64,000 bases of DNA from Opitutaceae bacterium TAV5 (GTDB taxonomy: Bacteria; Verrucomicrobiota; Verrucomicrobiia; Opitutales; Opitutaceae), in NCBI GenBank assembly GCA_000242935.3, contig CP007053.1, positions 7,239,001 to 7,303,000 on the forward strand. The letters run 5' to 3'. The position numbers and the translations under genes are program-made. Shown here in pieces: positions 22,148-29,205 of this stretch. Every line of letters starts with the position of its first letter. Position 1 is the stretch's first letter. Under the pieces are notes generated by a model, which saw nothing but the letters and a program-made list of their open reading frames with translations, was not told where the DNA came from and did no database searches.

Positions 22148-22635
22148 ACTTCCTGCCTGTGGCGAGGCGACATGACAGGCAACCGCTCCGAAAACCATCG
22201 TCGTGTGATATGTGGAGGAGGCCGGCATGTGGCGCAATAAAAGTGCTCCATTATGCCAGCTTTCCGGGAACCAGTCATGTCAGGCAAACACCTGATTTCT
22301 TCCGATCTTTCAGGCACGAGCGACGCTTGCGACGCCCGCGGCCAGCCGGATGGAGCACCTGTCCCGTTCGCAGGCCACAACGGGCGCATGACCAAAACCT
22401 TCCGCGTCCCTCCCGGCCTGTTCCCTTCCGATTATTCCTCCCCGAAGAAGAACCACACTTTCACCCATGGACCGTGAATGAATCACACTTTGCACATTCC
22501 CCATCACTCTTTTCACCTCCTCCCCGCGTTGCCTCCGTCCGTTCCCTGCTTCCGGTGCATTTGCCAGGACGGCGGATCGCATCACATAACCGCCAGTCAG
22601 TCCTCCCGCTCCTTCCACACCCGTTCGTTTCACCC
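22148..22635. other. 488-bp gap upstream of the GH4 gene
   Basis: No convincing gene. A frame open from 22009 runs through it into the GH4 gene but has no conserved content and crosses the G18 tract. The region must contain the GH4 promoter; no clear -35/-10 pair or dyad was found by eye. Confidence 0.5.
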
Positions 22636-24840
22636 ATGCCTAAAATCACCCTTATCGGCGCCGGCTCGGTCGTGTTCGCCAAGAACCTGATCTCCGACAT
22701 CCTCCAGTTTCCCGAATTGAGCGACACCACCCTCGCGCTCATGGACATTGATCCGGCCCGCCTCGAGACCGCCCGCGTCATGACCGAACGCGTCATCCGC
22801 AAACTCGGCGTCAAGGCCCGCGTCGAGGCCACCTCCGACCGCCGCAAGGCCATCGCCGGCGCGAACTACGTCATCTGCACCATCCAGGTCGGCGGCTACA
22901 AGCCCGGCACGGTCATTGATTTTGAAATACCGCACAAGTACGGCCTCCTCCAGACCATCGGCGACACCCTCGGCGTCGGCGGCGTTTTCCGCGGCCTGCG
23001 CACCATCCCCCGGATCCTCGAAATCGCGCGCGACATCGCCGACGTCGGTGCTCCCGGTTGCACCTTTCTCAACTACACCAACCCGATGGCGATGCTCTGC
23101 ATGGCCGTCGATCACGCCGTCGGCGTCCCGACGGTCGGCCTTTGCCACAGCGTGCAGGGCACCAGCCAGCAACTCGCCGGCTACGCGGGGCTCGATTTCG
23201 ACCACGTCACTTACCGCGTGGCCGGCATCAACCACATGGCGTTTTTCCTCGACTACAAATACCGTGGTCAGGACGCCTATCCGTTCCTTTTCAAACTCCT
23301 CGACGACCCCGCCTTCACGCAGGACAAGGTCCGTTTCGAGATGATGCGCCGCCTCGGCTACTTCGTCACCGAATCCTCCGAACACCAGAGCGAGTACAAC
23401 CCCCACTTCATCCACCACGGCAAGGAGGTCATCAAAAAATTCGACATCCCCATCGACGAGTACCTGCGCCGCTGCGAATCCATCATCGCCACCTGGAAAA
23501 AAGCCGAGGCCGAGCTTATCGGCGCCGACGGCGACATCGTCGTCAATCCGCAGACGCACGAATACGGCAGCTTCATCATCCACTCGATGGAGACCAACAC
23601 CCCGCGCGTCATCTACGGCAACGTCCCCAACCGGAATCTCATCACCAATCTCCCCCACCGCTGCTGCGTCGAGCTTCCGGTGCTCGTCGATGCGCAGGGC
23701 CTGCAACCCACGTACATCGGCGACCTCCCGCCGCAACTCGCCGCCATCTGCCGCACCAACATCAACGTGCAGGAGCTCACCGTCGCCGCCGCCCTCACCG
23801 GCAAGCGCGAGCACATCTACCATGCCGTGATGACCGACCCGCACGCCGCCGCCACCCTGCCGCTCGACAAGATCTGGGCCATGTGCGACGACCTCATCGA
23901 AGCCCACCAGAAAGCCGGCCTCCTCGGCGAGTACGCTCCCGTGATCAGCAACACCGGCCGCACCCGCGCCGGCACCGGCGACAAGGTCCTCGTCTCCCTG
24001 GAACCCGTCAAAACGCTCACCGCTCTCGACGCCGCCACACCGGTCGAATTTGTCCTGACCGCCACCAATCAGGGAGACAAACCCTTCAGCGGCCCGCTCG
24101 CCATCGAATCCGATCCCGTTGCCGTCACGCTCGGCGGCTCCGGCTCCGCTGCCGGCGGCAACACGCTCGCCCTCCCCGTCGGCCCCGGCAAGACCGTCAG
24201 CAAACGGATAAAACTCCGGCCCGCCGCCTCCGTTGCCAAAGGCCCCTTCACCGTGCGCGTCACGTCCTCCGATCCGCGCGTGCTCGGTCACGACTACGTC
24301 TTCAAGGAACGCCGCCTCGTCAGCGCCGCCGCCACCAAAACCGGCGCGCCCGTCGAGGTGCGTTTCATGGACAACAAACTCCTCTCCGCGCAACTGAAGC
24401 TCAACGGCACCGTGCTCGAACTCGCGGGCCGCGTCCTCGACACCGCGGTCAAGATCGACGAAGGCAGCCCTTGGACCGCGTCCGCCATCGAGCTCTTTGT
24501 GAACAGCGAACACGGCAGCCGGCTGCGCCAGTTTTTCCTGCTCCCGCGCGAAAAGGGAATCACGGTGCTCAACCGCGAACGCCAGCCGTTTGGCAAGAAA
24601 ACCGCCACTGCGGCTTTCAAGGTGAAAATCGACAAGGGAGGTTATGATTTCACGCTCCGGCTCGATCTCGCCGCCCCGGGCGTGGAGGTGCTGGAGACCG
24701 GGAAGCCCGGCGCGTTTTTCCTCGACCTGATCGTGGCGGCCGGCGCGCTCGGCGACGCCCACAGCTCCTGCCGCGTCGGCTGGAACCGCAAACTCAACAG
24801 CTCCGCCACCTCGGCGCACTACGCCTTCGTCATCCCGTAG
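22636..24840 (+). CDS. GH4 family alpha-galactosidase-like glycosidase with C-terminal extension
   Basis: NAD- and Mn-dependent glycoside hydrolase of family 4. The ATG at 22636 (MPKITLIGAGSVVF) places the Rossmann dinucleotide motif at the N-terminus. Family residues are present: NYTNP (146-150), metal ligands Cys170 (GLCHSVQG) and His200 (GINHMAFF). The GH4 domain ends near residue 445. The remaining ~290 residues are an unusual extension with a beta-sandwich-like segment and then a part resembling family 9 carbohydrate-binding/DOMON-type sequence (SPWTASAIELFVNSE, RVGWNRKL). No signal peptide is seen, as expected for an NAD enzyme. Followed by a YhcH-like sugar protein. Alpha-galactosidase is the best guess from the CHSVQG-type signature. 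Confidence 0.88.
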   Translation: MPKITLIGAGSVVFAKNLISDILQFPELSDTTLALMDIDPARLETARVMTERVIRKLGVKARVEATSDRRKAIAGANYVICTIQVGGYKPGTVIDFEIPHKYGLLQTIGDTLGVGGVFRGLRTIPRILEIARDIADVGAPGCTFLNYTNPMAMLCMAVDHAVGVPTVGLCHSVQGTSQQLAGYAGLDFDHVTYRVAGINHMAFFLDYKYRGQDAYPFLFKLLDDPAFTQDKVRFEMMRRLGYFVTESSEHQSEYNPHFIHHGKEVIKKFDIPIDEYLRRCESIIATWKKAEAELIGADGDIVVNPQTHEYGSFIIHSMETNTPRVIYGNVPNRNLITNLPHRCCVELPVLVDAQGLQPTYIGDLPPQLAAICRTNINVQELTVAAALTGKREHIYHAVMTDPHAAATLPLDKIWAMCDDLIEAHQKAGLLGEYAPVISNTGRTRAGTGDKVLVSLEPVKTLTALDAATPVEFVLTATNQGDKPFSGPLAIESDPVAVTLGGSGSAAGGNTLALPVGPGKTVSKRIKLRPAASVAKGPFTVRVTSSDPRVLGHDYVFKERRLVSAAATKTGAPVEVRFMDNKLLSAQLKLNGTVLELAGRVLDTAVKIDEGSPWTASAIELFVNSEHGSRLRQFFLLPREKGITVLNRERQPFGKKTATAAFKVKIDKGGYDFTLRLDLAAPGVEVLETGKPGAFFLDLIVAAGALGDAHSSCRVGWNRKLNSSATSAHYAFVIP

Positions 24841-24981
24841 GGGCTTCGCTTGCGAAGCCCGCGCCTCCGGATGGCGCCGCCGTGGATGGCGGCGCCGTGG
24901 CACGGGCTTCCAGCCCGTAGGTTTGCGTGGCATGGCCATCCTGGCCATGTCTTCCGGAATCATGGGCAGGATGCCCATGCC
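24841..24981. repeat. Cluster of five palindromes
   Basis: Five different inverted repeats stand head to tail: GGGCTTCGCTTGCGAAGCCC (24841-24860), a GGCGCCGCC type (24872-24896), the GTGGCACGGGCTTCC type (24897-24919), GGCATGGCCATCCTGGCCAT (24929-24948) and CATGGGCAGGATGCCCATG (24961-24979). They lie between the GH4 gene and the YhcH gene and could modulate read-through. Confidence 0.85.
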
Positions 24982-25042
24982 GCATCGCCGCCCGCTCCAC
25001 GCTTGCCAGCCGCCCGCCGGCGGAGTTGAAGTCGGCGGCATC

Positions 25043-25576
25043 ATGGCCGTTTTCGGAACCCTCGACACTGTCCGCACGCAACTGCCCGCCACCCGCGGCT
25101 TCACGCTCGCCCTGGATTACGTGGCGCGCTGCCTCGATCCGCAATCGGACGAGCACCGCCGCATCCTCGGCCTGGCGGAAGGAGTCAACGAAACCGTCCA
25201 GCTCGGCGACGGTGTTTTCGCGATGGAGCAGGTTTACCGGACCAAACCCCGCAACGAAGGACGCTGGGAAGCGCACCGCGCCTACATCGACGTGCAGGTC
25301 ATCCTCGCCGGCGAAGAGCTCATGGAAATCGCCGACACGCGCACGCTCCGCGTCGAGGAGGACCACACCCCGCAGCGGGACGTGATTTTTTTCCATGCTC
25401 CCGCCAGCCACGGCGACGCGGCCAGCGCCAGCGTCAGCACGCTCCACGCCGGCGCCGGTTTCAACGGCATCTTTTTTCCGGTCGACGCCCACCGTCCCTG
25501 CCTTGCGACCGGCGCCGCGCCCGCGCTCGTGCGCAAGACGGTCGTCAAGGTTCCGGTGGCCCTCGGCGGCGTGTGA
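25043..25576 (+). CDS. YhcH/YjgK/YiaL family protein
   Basis: A 177-residue cupin-fold protein of the YhcH (DUF386) family, members of which act on sugars in sialic-acid or uncommon-pentose pathways and as anomerases. Family marks are LAEGVNETVQLGDGVFAMEQVYRTKP, the EAHRAYIDVQVILAGEE block with its metal-binding His and Glu, and FHAPASHGD. The start at 25043 (MAVFGTLD) is chosen because the frame upstream is made only of palindromic repeat DNA. Probably transcribed with the GH4 gene before it and rlmJ after it (22-bp gap). Confidence 0.88.
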   Translation: MAVFGTLDTVRTQLPATRGFTLALDYVARCLDPQSDEHRRILGLAEGVNETVQLGDGVFAMEQVYRTKPRNEGRWEAHRAYIDVQVILAGEELMEIADTRTLRVEEDHTPQRDVIFFHAPASHGDAASASVSTLHAGAGFNGIFFPVDAHRPCLATGAAPALVRKTVVKVPVALGGV

Positions 25577-25598
25577 TGATCTCCGGACCCGGAATCCC

Positions 25599-26570
25599 GT
25601 GAATTACCGCCACCAGTTCCACGCCGGCAACTTTGCCGACGTTTTCAAGCATGCTGCGCTCGTGCAACTCGTCCGGTTTCTCCAGCGCAAGGAGAAGGGT
25701 TTTCTGTACCTCGACACCCACGCCGGCCGCGGCAGCTACGATCTCGCGGCGGCCGCCCGCGGCGACTCGCTCGCCCGCCAGCCGGAATGGCCCGATGGCA
25801 TCGGCCGGCTCCTCGCCGCTCCGTCCGGGCCGGCAGACCCGGCTTCGCCCCGCCCCCGCCCTGCCGCCTCTGCGGGGCACGCCGCGCCTGCCGCTCCAAC
25901 GCCACTGGCCGACTATATCGAACTCGTGCGGAGCCTCGCCGACACCGACGCCAGCGCCCCCGCCGCCTCCTCTCCCTCCCCTGCTGCTCCCCTGCGGATG
26001 TATCCCGGTTCGCCGCGCATCGTGCAGGCGTTGCTGCGTCCGCAGGACCGGATGACGCTTTGCGAGAAAGAACCCGGCGAGGCGGCCGCCTTGCAGGCGG
26101 AGTTTCGTCACCTGCCGCGCGTTTCGGTGCAGGCGCTCGACGGCTATACGGGAATCCGCGCCCATCTGCCTCCCCCCGAGCGACGCGCCCTGGTGCTGAT
26201 CGATCCTCCCTACGAGGCGCAGGACGAACTGCAAAAAGTTGCCGCCGCCCTCCGCGAAGGCGTGCGACGGTTGCCGGGAGGGGTGTTTGCCGTCTGGTAT
26301 CCCTTGACCGGGCGGGCGGGTACGGAGGCGTTTTTTACCGATCTGGCCCGCGCCTCTTCGCCTCCCCTTTTCGCTGTCGAACTGACGGTTGCCGGCGACC
26401 CGGAGGCCGCGGCGGCGGGCCTGTCGCTGCGAGGATGCGGCCTTGCGGTGCTCAATCCGCCGTGGGGAATCGCGCCGGTGCTCGAGTCACTCGCGGTGGA
26501 CCTGGCGAGGCTGTTGGCGCGCCATCCCGGGGGCAGAGGAACCCTGAACTGGATCGTGCCGGAGGCATAG
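25599..26570 (+). CDS. rlmJ: 23S rRNA (adenine(2030)-N6)-methyltransferase RlmJ
   Basis: SAM-dependent methyltransferase that modifies A2030 of 23S rRNA in E. coli. The GTG at 25599 gives the exact family N-terminus VNYRHQFHAGNFADVFKHAAL. Other marks are LDTHAGRGSYD, MTLCEKEPGE and the catalytic DPPYE (from residue 202). At 323 residues it is ~40 longer than the E. coli enzyme (280). The excess is an Ala/Pro/Ser-rich stretch at residues ~75-130 (PRPRPAASAGHAAPAAP and onward), before the conserved YPGSPRIVQALLRPQD. Confidence 0.92.
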   Translation: MNYRHQFHAGNFADVFKHAALVQLVRFLQRKEKGFLYLDTHAGRGSYDLAAAARGDSLARQPEWPDGIGRLLAAPSGPADPASPRPRPAASAGHAAPAAPTPLADYIELVRSLADTDASAPAASSPSPAAPLRMYPGSPRIVQALLRPQDRMTLCEKEPGEAAALQAEFRHLPRVSVQALDGYTGIRAHLPPPERRALVLIDPPYEAQDELQKVAAALREGVRRLPGGVFAVWYPLTGRAGTEAFFTDLARASSPPLFAVELTVAGDPEAAAAGLSLRGCGLAVLNPPWGIAPVLESLAVDLARLLARHPGGRGTLNWIVPEA

Positions 26571-26664
26571 CTGAGGGCCGGGAGAAAAACTTCCGGGAAA
26601 CTTCCGAAACCGCGCTTGACAGCGAAATCCCGACTCCTACGGTCAGCGCCCTTTCCCGATTTCC

Positions 26665-26741
26665 GGGGTGGTAGCTCAGTTGGTTAGAGCGTCTGCCTGT
26701 CACGCAGAAGGCCGCGGGTTCGAGTCCCGTCCATCCCGCCA
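26665..26741 (+). tRNA. tRNA-Asp (GTC)
   Basis: Cloverleaf of 77 nt including encoded CCA. Acceptor GGGGTGG pairs with CCATCCC; anticodon stem TCTGC/GCAGA closes loop CTGTCAC with anticodon GTC; T arm GCGGG-TTCGAGT-CCCGT. Its 3' end and terminator are duplicated at 32171-32235, so this is a likely integration site. Confidence 0.97.
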
Positions 26742-26784
26742 GTTTTGAAACCCGTCCCTTGAAAAAGCGGACGGGTTTTTCATT
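26721..26784 (+). other. Left attachment repeat (tRNA-Asp 3' end plus terminator)
   Basis: The 3' part of tRNA-Asp and its terminator. An imperfect copy (about 80 % identity by eye, including ATCCCGCCAG and the terminator stem-loop) is at 32171-32235 in the same orientation. The 5.4 kb between differ from the surroundings in GC and content. Confidence 0.7.
26748..26780 (+). terminator. Rho-independent terminator after tRNA-Asp
   Basis: Stem AAACCCGTCC / GGACGGGTTT with an 11-base loop, followed by T residues. Confidence 0.85.
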
Positions 26785-26946
26785 GGTTCTGAAAATCCCC
26801 CCGGTTTTTTCCGTAAGTCTTCCTGAGCCTCTCCTGCTTCCGATGGCAAGGCATGGTCCCGAGTATGACAGGCTGTCCAGAAATCGTTGCCTTGTTTCAA
26901 ATTCTTTGCGCAAATGAGCAGCCTTTTATCCCGACCAATTCTCACC

Positions 26947-27234
26947 ATGAACCCGATCATCGACAGCAAAAAGCTCCTCGCCTTCCACACCCTCAGTCAG
27001 GTCCTCAGCTTCACCGCGACCGCCAGGGAACTGAATCTCACGCAATCGGCCATCAGCCATGCCATCGCCGGGCTGGAAAAGGATCTCGGCGTAAGGCTGT
27101 TCAACCGCCTCGGAAGAACCGTCACGATCACGGAGGCCGGAAGCTGCCTTCTGGTCCACACGAAGGCGATCCTTGAAGAAATGACCAGAACCCGGGAAAG
27201 TCTGGCCGGGCTGAAAAATAGCGGCATGGAATGA
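26947..27234 (+). CDS. LysR-type HTH domain only, truncated regulator
   Basis: The 95 residues match the N-terminal winged helix of LysR regulators: KKLLAFHTLSQVLSFTATARELNLTQSAISHAIAGLEKDLGVRLFNRLGRTVTITEAG and the start of the linker helix. It stops at TGA where the linker helix should continue, with no effector-binding domain anywhere downstream in any frame. Either a remnant left at the island edge or a functional HTH-only protein; the intact helix-turn-helix and start codon leave both open. It is the first gene inside the tRNA-Asp island. Confidence 0.7.
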   Translation: MNPIIDSKKLLAFHTLSQVLSFTATARELNLTQSAISHAIAGLEKDLGVRLFNRLGRTVTITEAGSCLLVHTKAILEEMTRTRESLAGLKNSGME

Positions 27235-27293
27235 CCGGGAGGGGCAATTTTCGAGGACGGAAATTCTCGCTGTAGATCAAAGCGAGAGGGCAC

Positions 27294-27325
27294 AAAAAAG
27301 CCCTAAAGGTGTACCATCAGGGCTT
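27294..27325 (-). terminator. Rho-independent terminator
   Basis: On the minus strand, AGCCCT and AGGGCT form a stem around TGATGGTACACCTTT-type loop sequence, followed by a run of T. It ends transcription of the minus-strand cassette genes after the gene at 27340-27693. Confidence 0.75.
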
Positions 27326-27339
27326 CGCTTCTTTCTCTT

Positions 27340-27693
27340 TCATAAAATTGAATCAATGATCCTGTCCACAATCGCATTGGCCGCACCGTCCAGAGCACAT
27401 TCAATCGGCTTCCTCTTTCCAATAATTGCGAGAACCGTACATCCAAGCCCGAGTGTTCCGATAAACAGGATGGCATAAATACTTATATCTTTGTGGTGAG
27501 AATAATACGAAAGCAGCAAAAAGAATACACCCAACAACAAACACAGTATACGTTTCCACGATTCAACCGTCTGGATACGAAGCTTCTGAATATCTTCTCT
27601 CGTTAATTTTTTCGATTCCGCACGTTTCCGGGCGCGGCGAATAGTCCTTGCCGCATGTTTTTCCAAAAATCGAAGATGCGATTCTTGGCTCAT
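27340..27693 (-). CDS. Small membrane protein, function unknown
   Basis: From ATG 27693 (MSQESHLRFLEKHAART) the protein has 117 residues: a basic, helical N-terminal half followed by two transmembrane segments (ILCLLLGVFFLLLSYY and IYAILFIGTLGLGCTVLAII) and a short tail. The start is preceded by GACGTTGGGC, an attC-like right boundary, in the same arrangement as the neighbouring cassettes. Low GC compared with the chromosome. Not recognised. Confidence 0.6.
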   Translation of the reverse strand: MSQESHLRFLEKHAARTIRRARKRAESKKLTREDIQKLRIQTVESWKRILCLLLGVFFLLLSYYSHHKDISIYAILFIGTLGLGCTVLAIIGKRKPIECALDGAANAIVDRIIDSIL

Positions 27694-27698
27694 ATTTC

Positions 27699-27926
27699 TG
27701 CCCAACGTCAAAAGATTGCCACAAAAAAGCACAAAAAATCTCTTTGCGCATAAAACCCTCCATCGCGCTTATAAGCGCACGGGAGATTCTCGCCGGGCAG
27801 ATGGCAATCTTGTGTTTTTTGTGGCCATAGACTAATTTGCAATGCTTTAGCTGGCGGGCAACCTGCGAAAGCAGGGGGGACATAACAGCCAAAGACATTG
27901 GCGCTTGCGCCTTGTCAGTTTTTTCT
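27699..27926 (-). other. Interrupted attC-like site with internal palindrome
   Basis: Read on the minus strand: the left half ACTGACAAGGCG (27926-27913) resembles the start of the site at 28307-28360. The right half TTTTGACGTTGGGC (27711-27698) resembles the end of the site at 28778-28831. The ~200 bp between contain an inverted repeat (27716-27741 and 27804-27829) of GCCACAAAAAAGC-type units. This looks like an attC site split by a palindromic repeat element. Confidence 0.45.
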
Positions 27927-27934
27927 CCCCGGAT

Positions 27935-28291
27935 TCATGGTTCGTCCCGCTTCTGAACGACACAGAACAGATTACCGTCCGGATCCTCCAGCACCACATA
28001 GTCTGCTCCCTCCGGATAACGCCACGGGTAGCGTCGAGCACCCAGGCTGACCAATCGTTCCACTTCGTCATCCTGCCTGCTGGTATAGAGGTCGAGGTGA
28101 AGCCAGCTCCGGTGTCCAGCGCGCCGGTCGCGTGCCTGGAAAGAAAGATTCGGTCCTCTTCCTTGCGGATCGCAAAGAACCACCCAGTCATTGCTCGCCG
28201 GTTCACGCGGAATGTAGCGCAAAGCCTCCTTCCAGAATGCGACCATTTGCTTGAATTCGAAGCAATGTATCACGATTGATCCGACCCTCAT
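27935..28291 (-). CDS. VOC (glyoxalase/bleomycin-resistance fold) protein
   Basis: A 118-residue single-domain VOC protein: MRVGSIVIHCFEFKQMVAFWKEALRY, WVVLCDPQGRGPNLSFQ, HLDLYT and the C-terminal VVLEDPDGNLFCVVQ. The His in the first strand and the Glu/Asp in the last match metal-binding positions of the fold. The ATG at 28291 has a good AGGAAG ribosome site. Cassette-like: its start follows one attC-like site (28307-28360) and its end meets another at ~27926. Substrate unknown; family members include lyases, dioxygenases and antibiotic-binding proteins. Confidence 0.82.
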   Translation of the reverse strand: MRVGSIVIHCFEFKQMVAFWKEALRYIPREPASNDWVVLCDPQGRGPNLSFQARDRRAGHRSWLHLDLYTSRQDDEVERLVSLGARRYPWRYPEGADYVVLEDPDGNLFCVVQKRDEP

Positions 28292-28306
28292 GGTGCTTCC
28301 TTTTTT

Positions 28307-28360
28307 ACCTGACATCGAAGATGCGCCCTGGAGGTAAGTGGCTGCATCGCCTTGTCAGGC
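28307..28360 (-). other. attC-like recombination site A
   Basis: A 54-bp imperfect palindrome. On the minus strand it starts GCCTGAC and ends GTCAGGT (outer boxes). The inner boxes GATGC-A-GCC and GGCGCATC pair with one extra unpaired A, the hallmark of integron attC sites. The next gene's ATG follows 15 bases later. Confidence 0.7.
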
Positions 28361-28771
28361 TCCTTTCTTCATCAGGGTTTTGTCTTCTTTCTCTTCCACT
28401 TCGAGAATCAAGAGGTAGGTGCCGTATTCGTCCCGGATTAATCTAAATCCGTAGTGCAGGAATCCGCCTCCGCACTCAATAAACATATCCTTTCCACTTT
28501 TGGCTATGTAGGAATATGTGGCGGGCGCTATTATGGCGCGCAGATCAGCGGCCCTAATGTCTTCTGGGCCAAGTGAAGCGTCGCCAAGCAGTGATTCATA
28601 TAGCCTGATGGCGGGCTCAAATAGTGCTTCGTAAACCTCCGGTTTCGAGATTCGCTTGATCTCACGTTGTATTTCGCCGGGGCCAGAATACAGGAGAACG
28701 CCAACGATTGCCGAGATGACGAGCAGGACTACACATAGAGCGATCCATCCAGCTTTTTCGGTGCGGTTCAT
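28355..28771 (-). CDS. Single-span membrane protein, function unknown
   Basis: From ATG 28771 (MNRTEKAGWIALCVVLLVISAIVGVLLY) the protein has 138 residues with one N-terminal membrane anchor and a soluble part rich in Glu and Ile. The soluble part contains DASLGPEDIRAADLRAIIAPATYSYIAKSG and ECGGGFLHYGFRLIRDEYG. The gene fits between two attC-like sites, its stop codon lying inside site A. No family recognised; the size and position suit an integron cassette gene. Confidence 0.65.
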   Translation of the reverse strand: MNRTEKAGWIALCVVLLVISAIVGVLLYSGPGEIQREIKRISKPEVYEALFEPAIRLYESLLGDASLGPEDIRAADLRAIIAPATYSYIAKSGKDMFIECGGGFLHYGFRLIRDEYGTYLLILEVEEKEDKTLMKKGA

Positions 28772-28777
28772 AATTTT

Positions 28778-28831
28778 GCCTGACGTCAAAGATGCGCCCC
28801 GGAGGCAGCTGGCTGCATCGCCGTGTTAGGT
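28778..28831 (-). other. attC-like recombination site B
   Basis: 54 bp, same layout and length as site A. On the minus strand it starts ACCTAAC (canonical RYYYAAC) and ends GTCAGGC. The inner boxes GATGC-A-GCC and GGCGCATC are identical to those of site A, while the central loop differs. It abuts the stop of the upstream gene (28832) and lies 7 bp from the next ATG. Confidence 0.75.
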
Positions 28832-29173
28832 TCATTTTCTTAATTTGGCTTCGTCGCGGCTCAGGACAAATGCAAAAGTAACCCCAAGGCAAGCAAGCGA
28901 CAGTAGAGGGAGTGGTATCATAATGGATGATTGCGTAATGAAAATGCTCTCCGTTACCTCAATAGATTCAATTGGGGGCGTGGAGTCGAAGCTGGGCCCG
29001 CGACTAATTTCGGTCCACGAAAGAAGCAGCCAGAACCCCGCGAGGAAGACAAATCCTGGATTCTTTCGGTTTCGAAAACCGAAAGCACTAAGCAATACGC
29101 CCGCTACACCAATAGTGAGCACTGCTACGGTGTAGATTATTTCGGGACCAGGCATTGTTTTTTTCCTAGACAT
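28832..29173 (-). CDS. Small membrane protein, function unknown
   Basis: The 113-residue form from ATG 29173 (MSRKKTMPGPEIIYTVAVL) has three hydrophobic segments: IIYTVAVLTIGVAGVLLSAFGF, FVFLAGFWLLLSW and MIPLPLLSLACLGVTFAFVL. The stop touches attC-like site B, as expected for a cassette gene. A second start at 29155 is possible. The upstream side borders the IS110 element and no attC-like box is visible there. No family recognised. Confidence 0.6.
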   Translation of the reverse strand: MSRKKTMPGPEIIYTVAVLTIGVAGVLLSAFGFRNRKNPGFVFLAGFWLLLSWTEISRGPSFDSTPPIESIEVTESIFITQSSIMIPLPLLSLACLGVTFAFVLSRDEAKLRK

Positions 29174-29205
29174 TATAGCTGAGGGCAAGAGCGATCTGTA
29201 AAAGG

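Noticed and set aside
22009-22635. Upstream extension of the GH4 gene in frame
   Set aside because: Crosses the G18 tract and has no conserved residues; MPKITLIGAGS at 22636 is the normal GH4 N-terminus.
24923-25042. Earlier start for the YhcH-family gene
   Set aside because: The 40 extra residues are encoded mostly by palindromic repeats.
28307-28831. CRISPR array as an explanation of the two similar 54-bp sites
   Set aside because: Only two copies, 470 bp apart with genes between and internal palindromy of attC type; no spacers and no cas genes.
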